Positions 18,123-27,657 of a stretch of DNA of 64,000 nucleotides are shown one piece after another (position 1 is the first letter of the stretch; every line of letters starts with the position of its first letter). Under the pieces are notes generated by a model, which made no database searches, was not told where the DNA came from, and saw nothing but the letters and a program-made list of their open reading frames with translations. The position numbers and the translations under genes were made by a program. The stretch comes from Roseinatronobacter alkalisoli (GTDB lineage: Bacteria; Pseudomonadota; Alphaproteobacteria; Rhodobacterales; Rhodobacteraceae): the NCBI RefSeq assembly GCF_028745735.1, contig NZ_JAQZSM010000010.1:85741-149740 (forward strand). The letters are read 5' to 3'.

Positions 18123-19149
18123 CAAGACCCTCAGCAGCATAGCGACAAGGCATTACCCTCTGTGGTCATTCATGACGGCAATTCTGATCGTTTATTACGC
18201 AGTTCCGGTGTTTCAATACACGCTAAACGGCCCATACATAGAAGAATTGGACCGCGTTGGTTTTGAAGGGCCGGTTGCGAGGATAATGATTTTTAGCACG
18301 GCGCTGCAGCAAGCCGCAGGGCTTGGTCTGGCGGTACTGGCGGTGGGGTTTGCGGCCTTTGCCTATGGGCGCGTCGCGTTCCGGGTCGGGATGGTGTGCG
18401 CAGTTTCGGTCGTTTTTGTGCCGCATTTGATGGTCTTCGGCATTGTGTATGGCGGCATAGACGGCCCCACTCACACGGCGGCACTTACTTTTGCAGAACG
18501 GCTGTTCTGGATTGTTCCATCGACGATGGGATTTGCGCTCGCTCTGGCCTGTCTGAGGTTTTATCCGCGAGACCTTACGCGCAGTCTGTTTGTGGCGCTT
18601 CTGATGTTGTCGTTGGGCATGCCCTTGCTGGGCAAAGAGGTTTTGCTGGTCTATTGGGGTTTGCTGATCGCGTTTGTCATCGTGTTCGCATTGCGCCCAT
18701 CCCGGCGCGGCGATGTTCCTCAAGCGGCCCGACCGTGGATGCTGGCATCAGCGGCCAGTTTTGCCTTGTCATTCCTTATATATGTCGTGCCAGATGTTGT
18801 TATTGCGCTGGGCCAAAGCAGCTTTTCCGTGCGGATGGAAAGCATAGTGAAGGCGCTTCAATTGCCCTATTTCAGCTATGAAATGTCGAGCGCGAAAGCG
18901 TTGGTGGTGGCTGCTTTGCTGAGTTTGAACGCGGGCTTGCCAATGCGACGGATATTGCTGGTTTTTGCTACGCTGGCCATAGGAAGCGAGTTGATCGTGA
19001 TCGCGACAGAGATGCGGCTTCGTCTGTATATGGATCCTTATTTTGCGATTTGGATGTTGATTAATCTGGGGGCCGCTGTTCAGTTTTTTGCCCTGATCGT
19101 CGCGATCTTGCTGCATTGGTTGCGACCCAGCAGAGTTTGGCGGGGGTGA
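18115..19149 (+). CDS. Polytopic membrane protein of unknown function
   Basis: I do not recognise this family. About nine to ten hydrophobic segments span the 344 residues (first near 16-40, last near 312-335) with short loops, so it is an integral inner-membrane protein. The GTG start at 18115 overlaps the amidase end by eight bases; an ATG at 18172 (residue 20) is an alternative. Codon use looks less GC-biased than in neighbours, with more ATA, TTT and TTG, which may mean recent acquisition. The overlap suggests co-transcription with the amidase; a transport partnership would be a guess. Confidence 0.7.
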   Translation: MHDKTLSSIATRHYPLWSFMTAILIVYYAVPVFQYTLNGPYIEELDRVGFEGPVARIMIFSTALQQAAGLGLAVLAVGFAAFAYGRVAFRVGMVCAVSVVFVPHLMVFGIVYGGIDGPTHTAALTFAERLFWIVPSTMGFALALACLRFYPRDLTRSLFVALLMLSLGMPLLGKEVLLVYWGLLIAFVIVFALRPSRRGDVPQAARPWMLASAASFALSFLIYVVPDVVIALGQSSFSVRMESIVKALQLPYFSYEMSSAKALVVAALLSLNAGLPMRRILLVFATLAIGSELIVIATEMRLRLYMDPYFAIWMLINLGAAVQFFALIVAILLHWLRPSRVWRG

Positions 19150-19340
19150 TCCGGCTATCTGTAGTAGTTGTCTGCGACTAGATATCGATATGTAGTATTC
19201 GGGCGAAAGCTTCTATGAAAATGCCACAATTTCGCGGGGTTATTGGAAAAACTTCTGTCGTTTTTCTGGACGGCGCGGCCCCTGCGCGTTATCCTGCACC
19301 CAATAATGGGGCAAAAGACCCCGAGCAGTTGAGGCAGTCC

Positions 19341-20519
19341 ATGGCATTCCCAGAGCGGTTTTCGAACCTGCCTGAATACGCATTTCCGCGCCTGCGCGCG
19401 CTTCTGGATCATCATCAGCCCGGTGGTGACCCTGTTGCCATGACCATTGGCGAACCGCGCCATGAAATGCCGCCCTTTCTGGCCGATGTGCTGAACGCAC
19501 ATATTGCGGGTTTCGCAAAATACCCGGTGAATGAGGGCGTTCCGCAGCTGCTGAATGAAATTCAGGGCTGGATTTCAAGGCGTTACGGCGTCACCCTGAA
19601 ACCAGAGAACCTGATGGTTCTGAACGGCACCCGCGAAGGGCTGTTCAATGCGGCCCTTGCCCTGTGCCCCGAACACAAGAACGGGAAAACGCCTGTCATC
19701 CTGACGCCGAACCCGTTTTATCAGGTCTATGCTGTGGCGGCGCTTGCCGTGGGGGCAGAGCCGCGCTTTGTGGCCGCAACCGCAGCTACCGGTAATTTGC
19801 CCGATTATGGCAATCTGCCCGGCGATGTTCTGGACCGCGTGGCCATTGCCTATGTCTGCTCGCCTGCAAATCCACAAGGGTCGGTTGCTGATGCTGCCTA
19901 TTGGCGTGATCTGATCGCGCTGGCTGAAAAGCATGATTTCCGCATTTTCGCTGATGAATGCTATTCCGAGATTTACCGCGACACGCCGCCCCCCGGTGCG
20001 TTGGAAATTGCCGCCGAAATGGGTGCGGACCCGGAAAGGGTGCTGTCCTTTCACTCGCTGTCGAAACGGTCAAATCTGCCGGGTCTGCGGTCGGGCTTCG
20101 TGGCGGGTGGTGTCGAATGCATACGCCGTATCCGGCAGTTGCGCGCCTATAGCGGTGCGCCGCTGCCTGAACCGTTGCAGTATGTTGCCGCCGCCGCCTG
20201 GGCGGATGAGGCGCATGTGGACCGGTCGCGGGCGCTGTATCAGCAGAAATATGCGCTGGCGGACCGCATTTTCGGAAATGTGCCCGGATATGTGGGGCCG
20301 GAAGGCGGGTTTTTCCTGTGGCTTGCGGTTGACGATGGCGAAGCCGCCGCGCTGAAGCTGTGGACGGAAACCGGCATCAGGGTATTGCCCGGCGCGTATC
20401 TGTCGCGCGATGTGGACGGTTTCAACCCCGGACACGGGTTTATCCGCGTGGCCATGGTGAATTTGATCGACGAATTGCAGGATGCGCTGATCCGGTTGCG
20501 CACCTGCCTGTATATCTAA
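19341..20519 (+). CDS. Class I/II PLP-dependent aminotransferase, DapC-like
   Basis: A fold-type I aminotransferase of 392 residues. The cofactor lysine is Lys242 in [18 protein letters not shown] (substrate/tyrosine region), NPFYQVY, SPANPQG and FADECYSE complete the PLP site. The [12 protein letters not shown] form is typical of succinyldiaminopimelate aminotransferase (DapC) in the lysine/cell-wall pathway, but related enzymes differ little here. I chose ATG 19341 (MAFPERF) over the frame opening at 19215, whose extra residues look non-coding. It is followed 17 bases later by ftsK. The 191-base gap before it shows no clear structure. Confidence 0.88.
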   Translation: MAFPERFSNLPEYAFPRLRALLDHHQPGGDPVAMTIGEPRHEMPPFLADVLNAHIAGFAKYPVNEGVPQLLNEIQGWISRRYGVTLKPENLMVLNGTREGLFNAALALCPEHKNGKTPVILTPNPFYQVYAVAALAVGAEPRFVAATAATGNLPDYGNLPGDVLDRVAIAYVCSPANPQGSVADAAYWRDLIALAEKHDFRIFADECYSEIYRDTPPPGALEIAAEMGADPERVLSFHSLSKRSNLPGLRSGFVAGGVECIRRIRQLRAYSGAPLPEPLQYVAAAAWADEAHVDRSRALYQQKYALADRIFGNVPGYVGPEGGFFLWLAVDDGEAAALKLWTETGIRVLPGAYLSRDVDGFNPGHGFIRVAMVNLIDELQDALIRLRTCLYI

Positions 20520-20536
20520 CCCGAAGGGCGCGTCAG

Positions 20537-23500
20537 ATGGCATCTTACAATATTGACAAGCGCGATCCGCTTCTGGACAGCAAACTGCAGGCTGTTTTGC
20601 AAAAGCGTGGCCGCGAACTGGCAGGAATCGGGTTGGGGGTGCTGGCGGTTGTCTGTGGTCTGATGCTGGGGTCGTATTCGCCCGCCGATCCGGGCTGGAT
20701 GGTGACAAGCGATGCGCCGGTGCAGAACTCCCTTGGCCGTCTGGGCGCCACGATTGCATCGCCCCTGATGGTGATTGCCGGTGTCGCATCCTGGGGGTTT
20801 GTTCTGTTTCTGGGGGGCTGGGGCCTACGGCTGGTTCTGGGGCGCGGTCATGAAGCCGTGATGTCGCGCGGCGTATTCCTGCCGCTGGCGGTTGCGGTGA
20901 CGTCCATATGGTGCGCCAGTTTTGTGCCCAGCCAAAGCTGGGACATGTTGTATGGCATGGGCGGTGTGTTTGGCGACACGGTGCTGGGGGCAGTGGTAAA
21001 CGCGCTTCCCATGTCGCCTGCGGCTGGTGTCGGGTTCATGTCGCTGCTGTTGCTGTTTGCAACGCTTGCGGTCTGGGGCTTCGTGATGGGTGTCAACCGG
21101 CACGAGGCGTTGCTTTTCGCGCGGTTCCTGCTGACGGGGCTTATTCTGACCTATGCAGGCGTTATGACGGCGTTGCGCGGTGGCGTTGTCGGCGGCGTCC
21201 GCGGGGCCAAAGTCGCCGGCGGTGTTGTGGCGCGCAGGGTGCAGGATCATATGCATGCCCGCGCAGAAAATGCGCACAGGGCGCCGCCCCCGCCCGAATA
21301 TTACGACCGCGAACCGATGGTTCAGCGTGCGCAGGCATCGCAGGAACCGGTCCTGACCCGCCGGGGTGCGCCTGTCATCCGCCCCACCGGGTATGCCAAC
21401 AATGACTGGCATCAGGATGATAACGATGTTCTGATTGACCCGATGGTTGCTGATATGCCCCCGCCCGCGCGTATGCGCGAACCCCTGCGTTACAGCGCCC
21501 CCCCCGAGGAAGAACAACGCGGCGGCCTGTTGTCCAAGCTTAAATCCCTGAGCATGCGCAGTGCGGAACCCGCGCCCATGCCGGAACCCGAATTGGTTGA
21601 ACGGCAGCCGCACAGCGCTGCCATGTCAGCGCAGGCGCCCGCGCCTGATCGGATCAGCAGCCGCATTGCAGATGCCGTGCGCCACCGCAAGCATGCCAAA
21701 CCGGTGCAAGTGTTCAACCCGAACCTGCGGCCGCCCCTAAATCCCGGCCAGCGCCCGGTGCAGGAGCCGCCATTGCGGGCACCTGTGCAGGACAATCGCC
21801 AGCCAGACCCGGTAGCTGAAGCAACACAGCCGCCCCTTGCCGCGGCGACATTCACGGCGCAGATGGCCGCACCGGTTCTGGGCAGTGTTCATATGCCCGA
21901 CTGGATGCTGGCGGCGCAGCCTGTGGCGCCGGAACCAACACCTTCGGCGGAACCGGCAACCCCGCAAATGCAAGTGTCTTCACCACAGGAACCCGCAATG
22001 GCAATGCGCCCCGGTCAGGTTTTGCAGCGCCGCGTTGTGGCGACTGCGCCGGTCAAGCCGCAGACCTCGCGCCAGGCGCGCGCCGAGGCAGAGCCGGGTT
22101 TTACCTTTGATGCAGGCGAAAGCGTTGCCTATGAACTTCCGCCGTTGTTGCTGTTGGAAAACCCCGCCAATGTGCAGCGCTATTCCCTGAGCGATGAAGC
22201 GCTGGAAGAAAACGCGCGCATGCTGGAAGCGGTGCTGGATGATTATGGCGTGCGCGGTGAAATTGTCAGCGTGCGCCCCGGCCCTGTTGTCACGCAATAT
22301 GAACTGGAACCCGCGCCGGGGCTGAAAGCCAGCCGTGTCATTGGTCTGGCCGATGACATTGCGCGGTCCATGTCGGCGCTGTCAGCGCGGGTGTCCACGG
22401 TTCCGGGCCGGTCCATCATCGGGATCGAACTGCCCAATGCGCACCGCGAAAAGGTGGTTTTGCGCGAAATCCTGTCCGCACGCGATTTTGGCGATACGCA
22501 GATGCGCCTGCCGCTGGCGCTGGGCAAGGCCATTGACGGTGAACCGGTGGTCGCCAACCTGGCCAAGATGCCGCATTTGCTGATCGCGGGTACCACGGGG
22601 TCAGGTAAATCCGTGGCCATCAATACCATGATCCTGTCATTGCTGTACCGGTTGACGCCGGATGAATGCCGCATGATCATGATTGACCCGAAAATGCTGG
22701 AACTGTCGGTATATGATGGCATTCCGCACCTGCTGTCGCCCGTTGTGACCGACCCGAAAAAGGCCGTTGTCGCGCTGAAATGGGTCGTGGGCGAGATGGA
22801 AGAACGCTATCGCAAGATGTCCAAGATGGGCGTGCGCAATATCGAGGGCTACAATGGCCGCGTGCGCGAAGCCCTGGCGCGTGGCGAAATGTTCAAGCGC
22901 ACCATCCAGACCGGATTCGACGATGAAACCGGTGATCCGGTATTCGAAACGGAAGAATTCGCGCCGGAACTGCTGCCCTATATCGTTGTCGTCGTGGATG
23001 AGATGGCAGACCTGATGATGGTGGCCGGCAAGGAGATTGAGGCCTGCATTCAACGCCTTGCGCAAATGGCGCGGGCCTCGGGCATTCACCTGATCATGGC
23101 CACGCAGCGCCCGTCAGTCGATGTGATCACCGGCACCATCAAGGCGAACTTCCCCACGCGGATTTCGTTTCAGGTGACCAGCAAGATCGACTCGCGCACC
23201 ATTCTGGGTGAACAGGGCGCCGAACAGCTGCTGGGTATGGGCGATATGCTGTATATGGCGGGTGGCGCGCGGATTACCCGTATCCACGGCCCCTTTGTCA
23301 GCGACGAAGAGGTGGAGGAAATCGTCAACCACCTGAAATCCTTTGGCCCGCCGGATTACAAATCGGGCGTGGTGGACGGGCCGGAATCCGACAAGGAAGC
23401 TGATATTGACGCTGTTCTTGGCCTTGGCGGCAATACCACGGGCGAAGATGCGTTGTATGATCAGGCCGTGCAGGTGGTTATTCAGGACCGGAAATGTTCG

Positions 23501-23638
23501 ACAAGCTATATCCAGCGCAAACTGGGCATCGGTTATAACAAGGCCGCGCGTCTGGTTGAACAGATGGAAGATGAAGGGCTGGTCACAGCGGCAAACCATG
23601 TCGGCAAACGCGAAATCCTGATCCCGGAACAGGGGTAG
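20537..23638 (+). CDS. ftsK: DNA translocase FtsK
   Basis: FtsK coordinates cell division with chromosome dimer resolution. The N-terminal 4-5 membrane segments lie within residues 28-210, followed by a long Pro/Gln/Ala-rich linker (about 240-560). Then comes the motor with Walker A GTTGSGKS at 685-692 and Walker [13 protein letters not shown] near 815-826. A winged-helix gamma domain follows over the last 65 residues ([22 protein letters not shown]), which reads KOPS sites. At 1033 residues it is on the long side because of the linker. ATG 20537; the open frame begins at 20360 inside the aminotransferase gene. Confidence 0.96.
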   Translation: MASYNIDKRDPLLDSKLQAVLQKRGRELAGIGLGVLAVVCGLMLGSYSPADPGWMVTSDAPVQNSLGRLGATIASPLMVIAGVASWGFVLFLGGWGLRLVLGRGHEAVMSRGVFLPLAVAVTSIWCASFVPSQSWDMLYGMGGVFGDTVLGAVVNALPMSPAAGVGFMSLLLLFATLAVWGFVMGVNRHEALLFARFLLTGLILTYAGVMTALRGGVVGGVRGAKVAGGVVARRVQDHMHARAENAHRAPPPPEYYDREPMVQRAQASQEPVLTRRGAPVIRPTGYANNDWHQDDNDVLIDPMVADMPPPARMREPLRYSAPPEEEQRGGLLSKLKSLSMRSAEPAPMPEPELVERQPHSAAMSAQAPAPDRISSRIADAVRHRKHAKPVQVFNPNLRPPLNPGQRPVQEPPLRAPVQDNRQPDPVAEATQPPLAAATFTAQMAAPVLGSVHMPDWMLAAQPVAPEPTPSAEPATPQMQVSSPQEPAMAMRPGQVLQRRVVATAPVKPQTSRQARAEAEPGFTFDAGESVAYELPPLLLLENPANVQRYSLSDEALEENARMLEAVLDDYGVRGEIVSVRPGPVVTQYELEPAPGLKASRVIGLADDIARSMSALSARVSTVPGRSIIGIELPNAHREKVVLREILSARDFGDTQMRLPLALGKAIDGEPVVANLAKMPHLLIAGTTGSGKSVAINTMILSLLYRLTPDECRMIMIDPKMLELSVYDGIPHLLSPVVTDPKKAVVALKWVVGEMEERYRKMSKMGVRNIEGYNGRVREALARGEMFKRTIQTGFDDETGDPVFETEEFAPELLPYIVVVVDEMADLMMVAGKEIEACIQRLAQMARASGIHLIMATQRPSVDVITGTIKANFPTRISFQVTSKIDSRTILGEQGAEQLLGMGDMLYMAGGARITRIHGPFVSDEEVEEIVNHLKSFGPPDYKSGVVDGPESDKEADIDAVLGLGGNTTGEDALYDQAVQVVIQDRKCSTSYIQRKLGIGYNKAARLVEQMEDEGLVTAANHVGKREILIPEQG

Positions 23639-23756
23639 CGGAAGCCGCCGACCCGATACTGTTCAGCATTTCAAGACAATCAGCGCTTATCGTGTTGATT
23701 GTTCTTTTGTGTCAGCATGACCCTTCATGTTGCAACCGTTAAGGCGGTGTTGTGCG

Positions 23757-23785
23757 TTGACAAGCCCGTGCTGATTGCATCAATT
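23757..23785 (+). promoter_or_regulatory. Candidate sigma-70 type promoter for the RTX-like gene
   Basis: TTGACA (23757-23762) is a perfect -35 hexamer; 17 bases later TCAATT (23780-23785) is a fair -10. It sits in the 178-base gap after ftsK, 32 bases ahead of the ATG at 23817. I see nothing else of note in that gap. Confidence 0.4.
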
Positions 23786-23833
23786 TATCGAAAATTTTCT
23801 GTGAGAGAGTGATGTTATGGAAAGTATGCTTTT

Positions 23834-24760
23834 TTGTTTTTAGGTATTGGCGCCGTGGCGATGATTGCGGCCATGGTCGACAATTCTTCCGACAGTGACC
23901 CCGACGAGGACAATGACGAAGAAATCGAACTGATCAGAGAGAATGGCCAGATAGTGCTGCAGGGCACCAGCGGGTCGGATCTGATAACGCCGCTGGATTT
24001 GCAGCGTATCTATATTGAAACCTGGCAAGAAAGTATGTTCCAGCAGCGGATTAACGAAATTCGGGGCGGTGCGGGCAATGATACGATCACCGCCGATAGT
24101 TTTGGTGACCCGGACAACCCCGGTATCTGGTTGTGGGGACAGAGTGTTGACCTTATTTCCGGCGGTCCGGGGGATGACCTGATCACCAAGAACACACCCT
24201 TTATGGCCGACATTTACGGCGGCGACGGGAATGACACCATTATCGCGGCCAATGCACGGATTTATGCTGGTGCCGGCGATGACGTAATTGTCTCGGAGTC
24301 GTATTATTCCGACGAAGAAGTTGAGACACAAATCATCCGCGCTGGCTCCGGGGACGATACTGTCATTGTTAACAACGGTTTTGCCGATATTCGCGGCGGC
24401 GACGGGAATGATACTTTCATTTTGAATTACGACCGCCCTGTCATGGATTCTAACGGAATTGTCGTTAATGACTTCCCGCGGTTCGGCAATGTGATCATCC
24501 GTGATTTCGACCCTGAAACAGACCTTCTGCGGATCAACCTGCCAGCATCCGGAAGTGGTAATGTCGAATTGGAATCGATCCAGCAGCGCGATGCCGGGGT
24601 GCGCATCAATCTGACGCTCACTGTGCCACCCTCGGGTGACGGTGAAGATGAAGGCGGCGTTTTCCGGGCGCGTATCTTCCTGCATGGCGTGACCGGCGTT
24701 GACGATTTCGACGTCGAAAACACAGATGCGGCGACAACTGTAACCTTCGGCAGGGACTGA
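23834..24760 (+). CDS. Small RTX-like calcium-binding repeat protein, frame interrupted at its start
   Basis: The protein has glycine/aspartate nonapeptide repeats of the RTX type: GGAGNDTIT, GGPGDDLIT, GGDGNDTII, AGAGDDVIV, GGDGNDTFI. These bind calcium in a parallel beta roll. It is short (308 residues), acidic after residue 17 (DSDPDEDNDEE), and has a hydrophobic N-terminus (FLGIGAVAMIAAMV) suited to membrane anchoring or export. The only in-frame start near it is TTG at 23834 without a ribosome site. A good ATG at 23817 preceded by GAGAGAG is in another frame and meets a stop after eight codons. One extra T in the run of six at 23829-23835 would join them as MESMLFLFLGIG. No type I secretion genes are adjacent. 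Confidence 0.7.
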   Translation: MFLGIGAVAMIAAMVDNSSDSDPDEDNDEEIELIRENGQIVLQGTSGSDLITPLDLQRIYIETWQESMFQQRINEIRGGAGNDTITADSFGDPDNPGIWLWGQSVDLISGGPGDDLITKNTPFMADIYGGDGNDTIIAANARIYAGAGDDVIVSESYYSDEEVETQIIRAGSGDDTVIVNNGFADIRGGDGNDTFILNYDRPVMDSNGIVVNDFPRFGNVIIRDFDPETDLLRINLPASGSGNVELESIQQRDAGVRINLTLTVPPSGDGEDEGGVFRARIFLHGVTGVDDFDVENTDAATTVTFGRD

Positions 24761-24893
24761 TGGGGCTGCGGTGGTTTGTCTGACGGGTAACCGGCCGGTA
24801 GAAAGGTGCCCGGCGGCAACTCTCTGCCTTGTGTAGGGCGCGTGATCACATCGTGGCTTTGCCAGACACGCATCCTGCATTATTTAGGTAATC

Positions 24894-25499
24894 ATGAGTA
24901 TTACACGCCGTTCCCTTTTCCTGTCCCTGCCAGCGCTTGCGCTGGTCCGGCCAGCCATGGCCCAGGCCATTCCGCTTGCGGAAATCTCGGGCTATTTTAA
25001 CAGCTTCACCACCGCCGAAGGGGAGTTTACGCAGATAAACCCCGACGGGTCGCTGGTAACGGGCCGGATGTTCATCCGCCGCCCCGGCCGCATGCGGTTT
25101 GAATATGACCCGCCCGAACGCGCATTGGTCATGGCGGGCGGCAGTCAGGTGTCGGTGTTTGACGGGCGGTCCAATCAGGGACCAAACCAATACCCGCTGC
25201 GGCACACGCCGCTGAACATCATTCTGCAAGAGAATGTGGATTTCCAGCGCGCGCGCATGGTCGTTGGCCATACTGTTGATGGCGACGTGACAACCGTTGT
25301 CGCCCAGGACCCTGACAATCCGCAATACGGGTCCATCCGGCTGAACTTTTCCGCCAACCCCACGGAATTGCGCCAATGGGTGGTCCGCGATGATACTGGC
25401 GCGGAAACAACGGTCATTCTGGGCAATATGCGCTTTGGCGGCCAGCTGTCGGCGCGGTTATTCGATGTCTCGGCAGAAATGGAACAGCGGCGCCGGTAA
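24894..25499 (+). CDS. lolA: Outer-membrane lipoprotein carrier protein LolA
   Basis: LolA carries lipoproteins across the periplasm from LolCDE to LolB. The N-terminus RRSLFLSLPALALVRPAMAQA is a signal peptide with likely cleavage near residue 23. The mature part has the LolA pattern: GEFTQINPDGSLVTGRMFI, RPGRMRFEYDPPE, then a beta-rich half. Length is 201 residues, normal. ATG 24894 is preceded by TTAGGTAATC. The ftsK-lolA proximity is a frequent arrangement in proteobacteria; here the RTX-like gene has come between them. Confidence 0.88.
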   Translation: MSITRRSLFLSLPALALVRPAMAQAIPLAEISGYFNSFTTAEGEFTQINPDGSLVTGRMFIRRPGRMRFEYDPPERALVMAGGSQVSVFDGRSNQGPNQYPLRHTPLNIILQENVDFQRARMVVGHTVDGDVTTVVAQDPDNPQYGSIRLNFSANPTELRQWVVRDDTGAETTVILGNMRFGGQLSARLFDVSAEMEQRRR

Positions 25500-25568
25500 A
25501 CGCAGGCACGCGCCCCGGATATGACACCGCATTGCGGGTGATTCATGCTTGCAAATGCGGGATACGCT

Positions 25569-25598
25569 GTCATGATGATGGAATAACATCATTATGAC
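25569..25598. promoter_or_regulatory. Inverted repeat, probable operator of the LacI-type regulator
   Basis: The half-sites GTCATGATGATG (25569-25580) and CATCATTATGAC (25587-25598) are inverted repeats matching at 11 of 12 positions, with a six-base spacer. The repeat ends 11 bases before the ATG of the LacI-family gene. The core TCAT-N-ATGA returns at 26671-26680, ahead of the next gene, which suggests one regulator binds both. Confidence 0.6.
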
Positions 25599-25609
25599 CG
25601 GATTCCACC

Positions 25610-26641
25610 ATGGCCAGACGCCCGACCGTGCAGGATGTGGCCCGCGAGGCCGGCGTAAGCGTGACCACGGTTGACCGCGCGCTGAACGGTCGCCTGCGTG
25701 TTCGCGAAGATACCTTGCGCAAGATCGCAGATGCTGCGCATCGCGTGGGCTATCACGCGCGCGGGCTGCTTTCGCAGAATCTGGATGCGGCCAAGCCCGA
25801 AGTCACGTTCGGTTTTGTCCTGATCAAGAAAGCGCAGGAATTCTATCAGAATTTCGCGCGCGAGATTGAAACCGCCATCGCCGCGCGCCCCGACATAAGG
25901 GGGCGGGCGATCATCCGCTATGCGTCATCTCAGTCGCCCGATGATTTTGCAGAAGCGCTCAAGGCGCTGGGGCCGAAATGTGATGCGGTGGCGGCGGTGG
26001 CGGTCAATCATCAGCGGTTGACACAGGCGGTGCAGGAACTGCAGGCAGATGGCGTGCCGGTCTTTTCGCTGCTCAATGACTTCGCCCAGGGCGTGCGGCG
26101 CAATTATCTGGGCCTGAACAATATGAAAATCGGGCGGGTTGCGGCCTGGATGGTCACGGGGCGCGCCAGACGGCCCGGCAAGCTGGCGGTCTTCGTGGGC
26201 GGAAATCGCTGGCATGGGCATGACCTGCGCGAAGTGGGGTTCCGGTCCTATGTACGCGAGAATGCGCCGGAATTCACCGTGCTGGAAACGCTGGTCAACC
26301 TGGAAACCCGACAACTTACCTATGAGGCAACACTGGATCTGGTACGCCGCCACCCGGACCTTGCGGGTATTTATATCGCGGGCGGCGGGATGGAGGGCGC
26401 GATTGCCGCGATGCGCGAATTGCATGCCAGCCCGCGCATTGCGCTTGTTGTCAATGAACTGACGGATGACAGCCGCGCCGCGCTGGCCGATGGTTATGTG
26501 ACCATGGCCATCTGTACGCCTTTGGCGGAGCTTTGCACCGATCTGGTTGATCTGATGCTGCGCGCAACGCAGGGTGGCGATGGCGGGATTGCGGGCCAGC
26601 ATTTTCTGGATCCGCGCATCATCCTGCCGGAAATGGCGTAA
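25610..26641 (+). CDS. LacI-family transcriptional regulator, probable inositol/sugar regulator
   Basis: The N-terminal LacI helix-turn-helix TVQDVAREAGVSVTTVDRAL lies at residues 6-25, followed by the hinge region. A periplasmic-binding-protein-like sensor domain (about 60-335) matches the family that binds sugars or polyols. Length is 343 residues. It precedes, on the same strand, an IolI-like isomerase, an ABC importer and the iol genes, so control of inositol or related polyol use is the natural inference. Operator-like palindromes lie before it and after it. It is not an IolR of the Bacillus DeoR type nor of the RpiR type. Confidence 0.88.
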   Translation: MARRPTVQDVAREAGVSVTTVDRALNGRLRVREDTLRKIADAAHRVGYHARGLLSQNLDAAKPEVTFGFVLIKKAQEFYQNFAREIETAIAARPDIRGRAIIRYASSQSPDDFAEALKALGPKCDAVAAVAVNHQRLTQAVQELQADGVPVFSLLNDFAQGVRRNYLGLNNMKIGRVAAWMVTGRARRPGKLAVFVGGNRWHGHDLREVGFRSYVRENAPEFTVLETLVNLETRQLTYEATLDLVRRHPDLAGIYIAGGGMEGAIAAMRELHASPRIALVVNELTDDSRAALADGYVTMAICTPLAELCTDLVDLMLRATQGGDGGIAGQHFLDPRIILPEMA

Positions 26642-26668
26642 ATACGTCATTTAGCATGCGCAGAAATA

Positions 26669-26682
26669 CGTCATTAATGACG
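26669..26682. promoter_or_regulatory. Perfect 14-bp palindrome, probable second operator
   Basis: CGTCATTAATGACG is a perfect palindrome 86 bases before the IolI-like gene. A direct repeat, AAATACGTCATT, occurs at about 26640-26651 and again at 26664-26675. The core TCATTAATGA resembles the two halves of the inverted repeat at 25569-25598. I read this as the operator of the transporter/catabolic operon. Confidence 0.55.
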
Positions 26683-26767
26683 GAAAAACACGGCTGGCAG
26701 ATTGACTGAATCGGTTTCCGGGGGCAGCGTGCAGCGCAACAGGCCTGTGCCGCAAGGATGATGCTTC

Positions 26768-27592
26768 ATGAAATTCGCCCTCAACCAGATGACAGCCCCG
26801 CACCTGCAATTCGCCGGTTTTCTGGATCTGGCGCGTGATCTTGGATGCATGGGCGTGGAGTTGCGCAATGACATGGGTGCGCTGAACCGCCCGTTGTTTG
26901 ACGGGCTGGCCCCCGAACAGGCGGGCGAGATGGTGCGCGCGCGGGGCTTACGGTTTCTGGGGTTGAGTCAGGTCTACCCGTTCAACAGCTGGAATGACGA
27001 CCGCGCCGCAGAGGTAGTGTCGCTAATCGATACAGCAAAGCGTGCGGGTGCGGAAACCATCAGCCTGATCCCGCGCAATGACGGCACCGGTGGCGCAGAG
27101 GGCGAACGGCAGGCCAATCTGCGCGTGGCGCTGAAAGAATGCTATCCGATGCTGGGCGCCGCTGACATGATCGCGCTGGTCGAACCATTGGGCTTTGTCC
27201 GGTCGTCGCTGCGGTCCAAGACGGAACTGGTCGAGATGATTGCCGCGCTGGACATGGCTGACCGCGTTCGCATTGTGCATGACACGTTTCATCACACGCT
27301 GGCGGGTGGCGGGGCGCTGCATGCCGCGCAGACTGGCATTGTGCATATTTCTGCCGTGGTTGACCCGGCATTGCCGGTTGAACAGATGGAAGATGAACAT
27401 CGCGTGCTGATCGACAGCCGTGACCGGCTGGGCAATATCGATCAGATCGCGGCGCTTCTTGCGGCGGGGTATGACGGTGTGTTCAGCTATGAATGTTTTT
27501 CACCCGAAACGCAGGCGCTGGCCGATCCGCTGACCGCGCTGCGCCAGTCTTTTGATTTCATTTCCGCCCGGTTACGGGCCAAGGCCGCCTGA
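26768..27592 (+). CDS. Sugar isomerase/epimerase TIM-barrel protein, IolI-like
   Basis: A xylose-isomerase-like TIM barrel of 274 residues. The metal and acid/base residues sit at strand ends: VEPLGF (Glu), HDTFHH (Asp/His), HISAV (His), YECFS (Glu). Within an inositol cluster the likely role is 2-keto-myo-inositol isomerase (IolI), which converts inosose isomers, but closely related barrels include IolE-type dehydratases and other epimerases. ATG 26768 has AAGGA about nine bases upstream. A long spacer separates it from the regulator; the binding protein gene follows after 65 bases. Confidence 0.75.
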   Translation: MKFALNQMTAPHLQFAGFLDLARDLGCMGVELRNDMGALNRPLFDGLAPEQAGEMVRARGLRFLGLSQVYPFNSWNDDRAAEVVSLIDTAKRAGAETISLIPRNDGTGGAEGERQANLRVALKECYPMLGAADMIALVEPLGFVRSSLRSKTELVEMIAALDMADRVRIVHDTFHHTLAGGGALHAAQTGIVHISAVVDPALPVEQMEDEHRVLIDSRDRLGNIDQIAALLAAGYDGVFSYECFSPETQALADPLTALRQSFDFISARLRAKAA

Positions 27593-27657
27593 GCGGAAAG
27601 GAATTCCGGCAGAGGAACAAGGTGCGCCGGACACCATCACTGGGAGGAGCCAGAAAA

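Noticed and set aside
24761..24893. Palindrome ACCGGCCGGT near 24790
   Set aside because: A single ten-base GC palindrome is expected by chance in such DNA and nothing nearby gives it a role.
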